Below the pieces are notes generated by a model. The model was not told the origin of the DNA. It did not search any database and was given only the letters and a program-made list of their open reading frames with translations. Shown piece by piece: positions 59,808 to 64,000 of a DNA stretch of 64,000 bases. The number at the start of each line of letters is the position of its first letter. The first letter of the stretch is position 1. Source of the stretch: Distichodus sexfasciatus (Eukaryota > Chordata > Actinopteri > Characiformes > Distichodontidae). Location: NCBI GenBank assembly GCA_032718565.1, contig JAVGVS010000022.1:730001-794000 (forward strand), in the 5' to 3' direction. The translations under genes and the position numbers were made by a program.

Positions 59808-59870
59808 CGGAGTAGCTAACTTTACTTTTTCAGTAGCGTTCTTAGTAGTGCAGCTACTTAAAAAACGCTT
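59808..59870 (+). mobile_element. Family H fragment
   Basis: GCGGAGTAGCTAACTTTACT and CAGCTACTTAAAAAACGC match the family H edge. Confidence 0.35.
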
Positions 59871-59936
59871 TATATGATTTCATTTTTTTTCAAATAGCAC
59901 TGCAGTGTGGTAAAATTATTTTTCTTTATACAACGT

Positions 59937-60184
59937 GTGAATGAATGATTATTTGTCATTGTGAACACACCACAGCACAGCACACACAGTACACCACAAC
60001 CAAATGTGACCTCTGCATTTGACCCATCTGTAAGGAGCTGACATGGCCATCACCCACAGAGCAGTGCTTGGGGACGGTACCCTGCTCATGAGTACCTCCG
60101 TGGTACCTTTACCGGTCCAGGATTTGAACTGGCAACCTTCAGTTCACCGAGAGAACGCTCTAACCGTTACGCTACCAACTGCCA
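59937..60184 (-). mobile_element. SINE family A copy (reverse)
   Basis: Complete. Tail ATGATTATTTGTCATTGTGA at left, head with B-box complement GGATTTGAACT at right, ending CCAACTGCCA. Confidence 0.85.
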
Positions 60185-60237
60185 AAGACAAGTAGCAGGT
60201 GTTTCTGATTGGTGTTGAATTTGCAAAAGTGGCATCT

Positions 60238-60502
60238 GATAGGCTACTGTGAATATGCAGTGTACAGTCATTGTATCACAGCATGCTCTCGGCAGCTGTG
60301 AGATGGAGTCGGAGGATGGAGTCCACCTTGGTGAAGATGGAAGCAAGAATCTGTGGCCTTGAAATAGCTTGGATCGTTAGCTACTTCTCTCTGTAGCGTG
60401 TAGTGTAGGTAACTACTATATTACAGCAGTAGCTTGACTGTAGCTGAGCTACTTTTAATCATAACTAGCATTTAAAAGTAGCTTCCCCACCACTGTCCCC
60501 AG
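60238..60502 (-). mobile_element. Family H repeat (reverse)
   Basis: CGGAGGATGGAGTCCACCTT at about 60311 and the terminus AAAAGTAGCTTCCCCACCAC at the right. Confidence 0.55.
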
Positions 60503-60507
60503 CATTT

Positions 60508-60613
60508 AACACGCGCTCTCATCCAGAGTTACTTCCATTTCCAGCCGCAGTCTCTCTGCAGCAACTTGGGGTTAAGGGTCTTGCTCAGGGGTCCAGTGGT
60601 GGTAGTGCAGGAG
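60508..60613 (-). mobile_element. SINE family J, 3' half (reverse)
   Basis: Tail complement CGCGCTCTCATCCAGAGTTA and body AGCAACTTGGGGTTAAGGGT. Confidence 0.6.
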
Positions 60614-60628
60614 GTAAGACTGAGTTTA

Positions 60629-60704
60629 AGTGAGTGATTATTTGTCATTGTGAACACACCTCAGCTCAGCACAGCACAGCACACAGTGGCGCGCTGCGGT
60701 CGAC
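60629..60704 (-). mobile_element. SINE family A, tail fragment (reverse)
   Basis: AAGTGAGTGATTATTTGTCA to CACACAGTGGCGCG, then unrelated sequence. Confidence 0.65.
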
Positions 60705-61010
60705 CCAGCGAATGCAAACTTTTTTCCAGACTTTCATCACATTCACGTATTAACGAGTGTAAAATTCCATCCCTCTTTTTTTTAGGCAGGGAAGGAAATG
60801 CAGAGTCATTTGAAATGTAGCGAAGGTGCATCAGCGTTCCAGCGTGACCTTATCGGTGCTGGACGGCCGCTGGCGCGAGGACCTTATCGCAGGCAGCGGC
60901 GCACAACGGTCCGTTGAGAGTGGAGAAGGTCAGCGTGGAAGACACACTCACCATGCCAACAACGCTGGAGTGTTTCATGCACGCCAATGCCCCGGGATCG
61001 ATATGTTGAT

Positions 61011-61029
61011 GTGTGTGTGTGTGTGTGTT
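61011..61029. repeat. (GT)n microsatellite
   Basis: Nine GT units. Confidence 0.9.
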
Positions 61030-61297
61030 GGCAGTGCATGTGCGTGGGTTTTTTTGTGTGTTGTTGCGCAGACGTGGGCGTATGCACGTGTGCCGAGGGC
61101 AGCCAGCATCTGGCAGGGTTTTTGCTGTATAAATCTCTAACTGCAGTTGCCAAGTCCACTCCATCAACACTACGAGCCAGTCGAAGACTCTCCAGTGTGA
61201 GATTATGTGCGGCTGACACACACCGAGCACTGAACATGAACATGGGTCGAGGTTTAGATGCAATCGTAGGACTGATGAAAAATTAATCCAAACCCAG

Positions 61298-61505
61298 TGT
61301 TGGGGAAGCTTTTTAAGCTATTTATGGATGCAAGAATCCCTGGCTGTAGTGTGTAGCTACTTTTTTCTAAGTAGCTTGTTGTGTAGTTAATTACTTTATT
61401 ACAACAGTAGTTTGGCTGTAGCTTAGTTACTTTCCATCATCTTTGCCAAGGTGGACTCCATCCTCCGACTCCATCTTACAGCTGCCAAGAGCGTACTGTG
61501 ATGCA
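61298..61505 (+). mobile_element. Family H repeat
   Basis: Starts CAGTGTTGGGGAAGCTTTTT and contains CCAAGGTGGACTCCATCCTC. Confidence 0.55.
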
Positions 61506-61544
61506 ATAACTGCCACTTGTGCCTATCAGAAACAACTGATGTTG

Positions 61545-62055
61545 GTGAATGGTGGTCTGCTGGTTAGGATACTTGCCTCTACACCATGAGGTTGTGGCTT
61601 CAAATCCTAGCACTGCCGTCACCTGTTCATGAGCAAGACCCTGAACCCCAAATTGCTGCAAGGAGACTATCCCCGTATCCCCCCTGGACCAAGAGGCTGT
61701 GGTTCAAATCCTACCTCCAGCATCACTGTCATTGGACCCTGACCAAGACCCTTAACCAAAAGTTGCTCGCAGGAAGTTGGTGGGGCAGTTGGTGGCGTAA
61801 CGGTAGGGTGTTCGCCCCGTGATCAGAAGGTCGCAGGTTCGAATCCAGGGCGGTAAAGGTACCACTGAGGTACTGTCCCCGGGAGCTTGTTAGCTGCTCT
61901 TTCACGGATGGGTTAAATGCAGAGGTGACATTTGGTTGTGGTCCACTGTGTGCTGTGCTGTGGTGTGTTCACAATGACAAATGATCACTCACTAAGGAAA
62001 AAAAACTGTCCCTGAAATTAGGGAAATGGAAGTCACTCTGGATAAAAGAGTCTGT
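61545..62055 (+). mobile_element. SINE family J, tandem and interrupted copy
   Basis: A J head (61548-61680) is followed by a second partial J (61682-61775), then the SINE A insertion at 61782-61994. The J tail resumes at about 62003 (ACTGTCCCTGAAATTAGGGA and CTGGATAAAAGAGTCTG). Confidence 0.65.
61782..61994 (+). mobile_element. SINE family A copy inside SINE J
   Basis: Head GGGGCAGTTGGTGGCGTAAC, B box GGTTCGAATCC at 61836-61846, tail ACAATGACAAATGATCACTC. Part of the body after GGTACTGTCCCC is deleted. Confidence 0.85.
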
Positions 62056-62639
62056 AAAAGGTGGTAACAGACGACAAACCAAAAACAAAACAATTGATCA
62101 TTAATCGTAATCGAGTTAAATCAAGTGTTCAGTTAATGGTGCTACTGATTCAACATCGTGTCAACCAGTCCTATGAAATTGCTGCGTCGGTTTAAAGCGT
62201 AAGATAAGCGCTTGAGTGCAGAGGTCGTCGGCATTCCACTCAAACTCAAACTCTTTTTCGTCATGTTACATATCAGCGTGCCTCAGAGACGCCGCGTCCA
62301 GACTCTCACCAGCGTCCTGCAGTTCCCCACACAATTAACCTGTGAACCTGCTGACGGCTCGCGCCAAGCTGCAGCCTCCCGGGGAGCCGAGTACAGCGCC
62401 GGTGCGGACACCCGGCCCTATCTACGGGAAAACAGTTTCTCTGCTGTCTACACGGTGTTCTCGCCTGAGATAAAGCAGAAATAATGATTCTGCTGTGAAG
62501 GGACAACATTTGTCCCAGTACCTCTATGAGGGTTAACTGAAATAAAAGTCTGGATAGTGTTAACGAGATAAAAAGCCTGAATCACAGGCAAATTCACGCA
62601 CTACACCGAGACTGTGTAGTAATCACAGTAAATTACATT

Positions 62640-62722
62640 CTCTACATATCTCTATGCTACAGCCGAGCTAGTTTTAATATAGTAGTCAGCTACAGAACAA
62701 GTGAAGCTGCTCCTCAACACAG
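62640..62722 (-). mobile_element. Family H fragment (reverse)
   Basis: ACAGCCGAGCTAGTTTTAAT and the edge AGTGAAGCTGCTCCTCAACA. Confidence 0.35.
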
Positions 62723-63164
62723 CAGACAACCCACATTTTGAACCAATATATATCTGCGGAAGAAACGGAAATTGATGACAAAATTTAGAATAACAAATAC
62801 GGCAACTATCGACACAAAACTAAACGGACCAGTTTCCCAGATGATGATTAAACCTATGCCTAGACTAACGTTGCGTTTCAAAGTTGAATCTCCGTTGGTA
62901 CTGCAGTTTAGTCCAAGACTAGGGTTAATCCAGCCCAATGCCTTTAGCATATTTTTAATTCTGAGAACGTTCCATAATGTTCTTAATATAGCTCCCAGCT
63001 TTTGTGTCAAGCTTCCAGCACCTTCAGTTTTGACAGGCGAGACGTGTGACATCTAACAAAGCAGATTCTTCCAGACTACAGAGTGGTGACTTCAGACAGA
63101 AAAAGGCGGCAACATCAGACCAAACTGGCACGTTTTTTAAAAACAATTACAGATACTGATAACT

Positions 63165-63226
63165 ATGAAAATGTAAAATATCGGCATCGCATATCAATTA
63201 GGCTGATAATCGCTCCGCCCCTAGTG
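63165..63226. mobile_element. hAT-like MITE end
   Basis: AATATCGGCATCGCATATCA to GCTCCGCCCCTAG resembles the terminus at 4800-4855. Confidence 0.3.
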
Positions 63227-63929
63227 TTAATCGGCCGCAGCTTTAGTAAGGGAACAGAACTGCAATTAGTCTCCCTTTTTCCATGAGCAAAACAACTAAT
63301 GACTTCTGTTGTACTCACATAATGCATCACAACGTTTCTTGATGACAGAGTCGGCCGTTACTTTGCAATTAAGGATCTGCTCTCCTGAAATACGTCTACG
63401 CCAGACGGCATCTGCCTTCTCTTAAACTAAGATTAAGTGTCCGGCTCGATCGTCTCCGCTGCGTCTGAATGAAGGCTCGGTCGGGAGGCTTAAACTCACA
63501 GAGTCGAGGCGACGCTGACAGATCCTAATTATGACATGTTGCTTTGTGCCAAGCTAAACGCTTCATCACTGTCTAATAACGCACTTCTACCGAGCTTCAC
63601 CTTGCTATCCAAGGAATCAGACGTTCGCTCGTTAATAACTTACATCGCTGCTGATTTATAAAGCATTTCAGAGTTATAATGACTGCTAATTATCCCAAAA
63701 GGCTGCTGGGGAAATCTTGCTGGTAAAATCCGACCCACACAGGTTAATGCTGCCTTTAGTTTATAGTTGGAACGTGACATTGAAGAGGAGGAAAGCAGAG
63801 TGAGAATTAAAGGGATGCTCTGCTTGGAAAGGCTTGTACAGCTGACCAGTTACAGCCAATGGGGCAAGTGGTACAGCTGATTTAGATGATTATGCTCATT
63901 AATCGTTCACCGTTCTACAAATTAGCAGC

Positions 63930-64000
63930 AGTGTTGGGGAAGCTACTTTTAAATGGGAGCTTTTCAAGCTACAAGCTACTTAAAACTAGCTAAGCTACAG
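63930..64000 (+). mobile_element. Family H repeat, cut by window end
   Basis: CAGTGTTGGGGAAGCTACTT and repeated AAGCTACAAGCTACTTAAA. Continues beyond 64000. Confidence 0.55.

Larger units (their letters stand above)
57218..64000 (-). other. KLHL29 upstream intron (at least 6.8 kb)
   Basis: No further KLHL29 exon recognised. Repeats are listed separately. 57220-57687, 58180-59800, 60730-61290, 62060-62640 and 62730-63930 show no gene; 58560-58700 and 63340-63720 look like candidate conserved non-coding sequence. Confidence 0.5.

Noticed and set aside
60850..61263. Minus-strand 137-codon frame as a possible further KLHL29 exon
   Set aside because: No Kelch double-glycine, Tyr-Asp or Trp pattern. 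It runs through a GT repeat and its frame is not continuous with the 57024-57217 exon.

Overview
The window is intronic and 3'-terminal sequence from a ray-finned fish, most likely a teleost. It holds two vertebrate genes split into short exons with GT-AG borders. The space between exons is filled with fish-type tRNA-derived SINEs, small DNA transposons and dinucleotide microsatellites. There is no operon structure, no prokaryotic signal and no CRISPR. I cannot name the species.

ATAD2B lies on the + strand. Four exons of its 3' end are visible: 18383-18949, 20695-20855, 38057-38185 and 43243-43272 (stop at 43270-43272). They encode the acidic linker, a 14-residue proline run and the conserved C-terminal domain that ends EMERQVQHF. 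The 3'UTR probably runs to a pair of AATAAA signals near 47092-47121. The AAA+ ATPase and bromodomain exons must lie before base 1 or were missed. Bases 1-18382 are read as the preceding intron, apart from one orphan exon-like stretch on the minus strand (10081-10231).

KLHL29 lies on the - strand. Its last three coding exons are at 57024-57217, 50479-50623 and 48423-48606 (stop at 48423-48425), and they encode the final Kelch blades. The reading frame joins exactly across both introns. The likely poly(A) signal is at 47488-47493. ATAD2B and KLHL29 therefore converge tail to tail with only about 350 bp between their likely 3' ends, the same arrangement as on human 2p24. The adjacency supports calling the first gene ATAD2B rather than ATAD2. 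I see no functional link between the two products: ATAD2B is a chromatin-associated nuclear AAA+/bromodomain protein, and KLHL29 is a BTB-Kelch protein of the kind used as cullin-3 substrate adaptors.

The remaining sequence is mostly mobile DNA. SINE family A has 16 whole or partial copies, with a 3' tail ending in the CACAATGACAAATAATCACT motif. SINE family B is the GGCGGCAC...GGTTAGCGC type, and SINE family J carries a 3' tail of the CTGGATGAGAGCGTCTGCT type. Family C is a roughly 520-660 bp inverted-repeat element in four copies, each flanked by an intact 4-bp AWWT duplication. There are also hAT-type elements (one 1,200 bp copy with a perfect 8-bp duplication), a PIF/Harbinger-like pair, Tc1-like remnants, a 5'-truncated LINE with a 23-bp duplication, an 865-bp minisatellite of 22-bp units, and two very large polypyrimidine tracts.

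I did not find a new multi-gene system. The items most worth checking are the AWWT-duplicating element family, the orphan minus-strand exon with its overlapping hairpin, the intronic minisatellite, and several repeat-free stretches that look like conserved non-coding elements.
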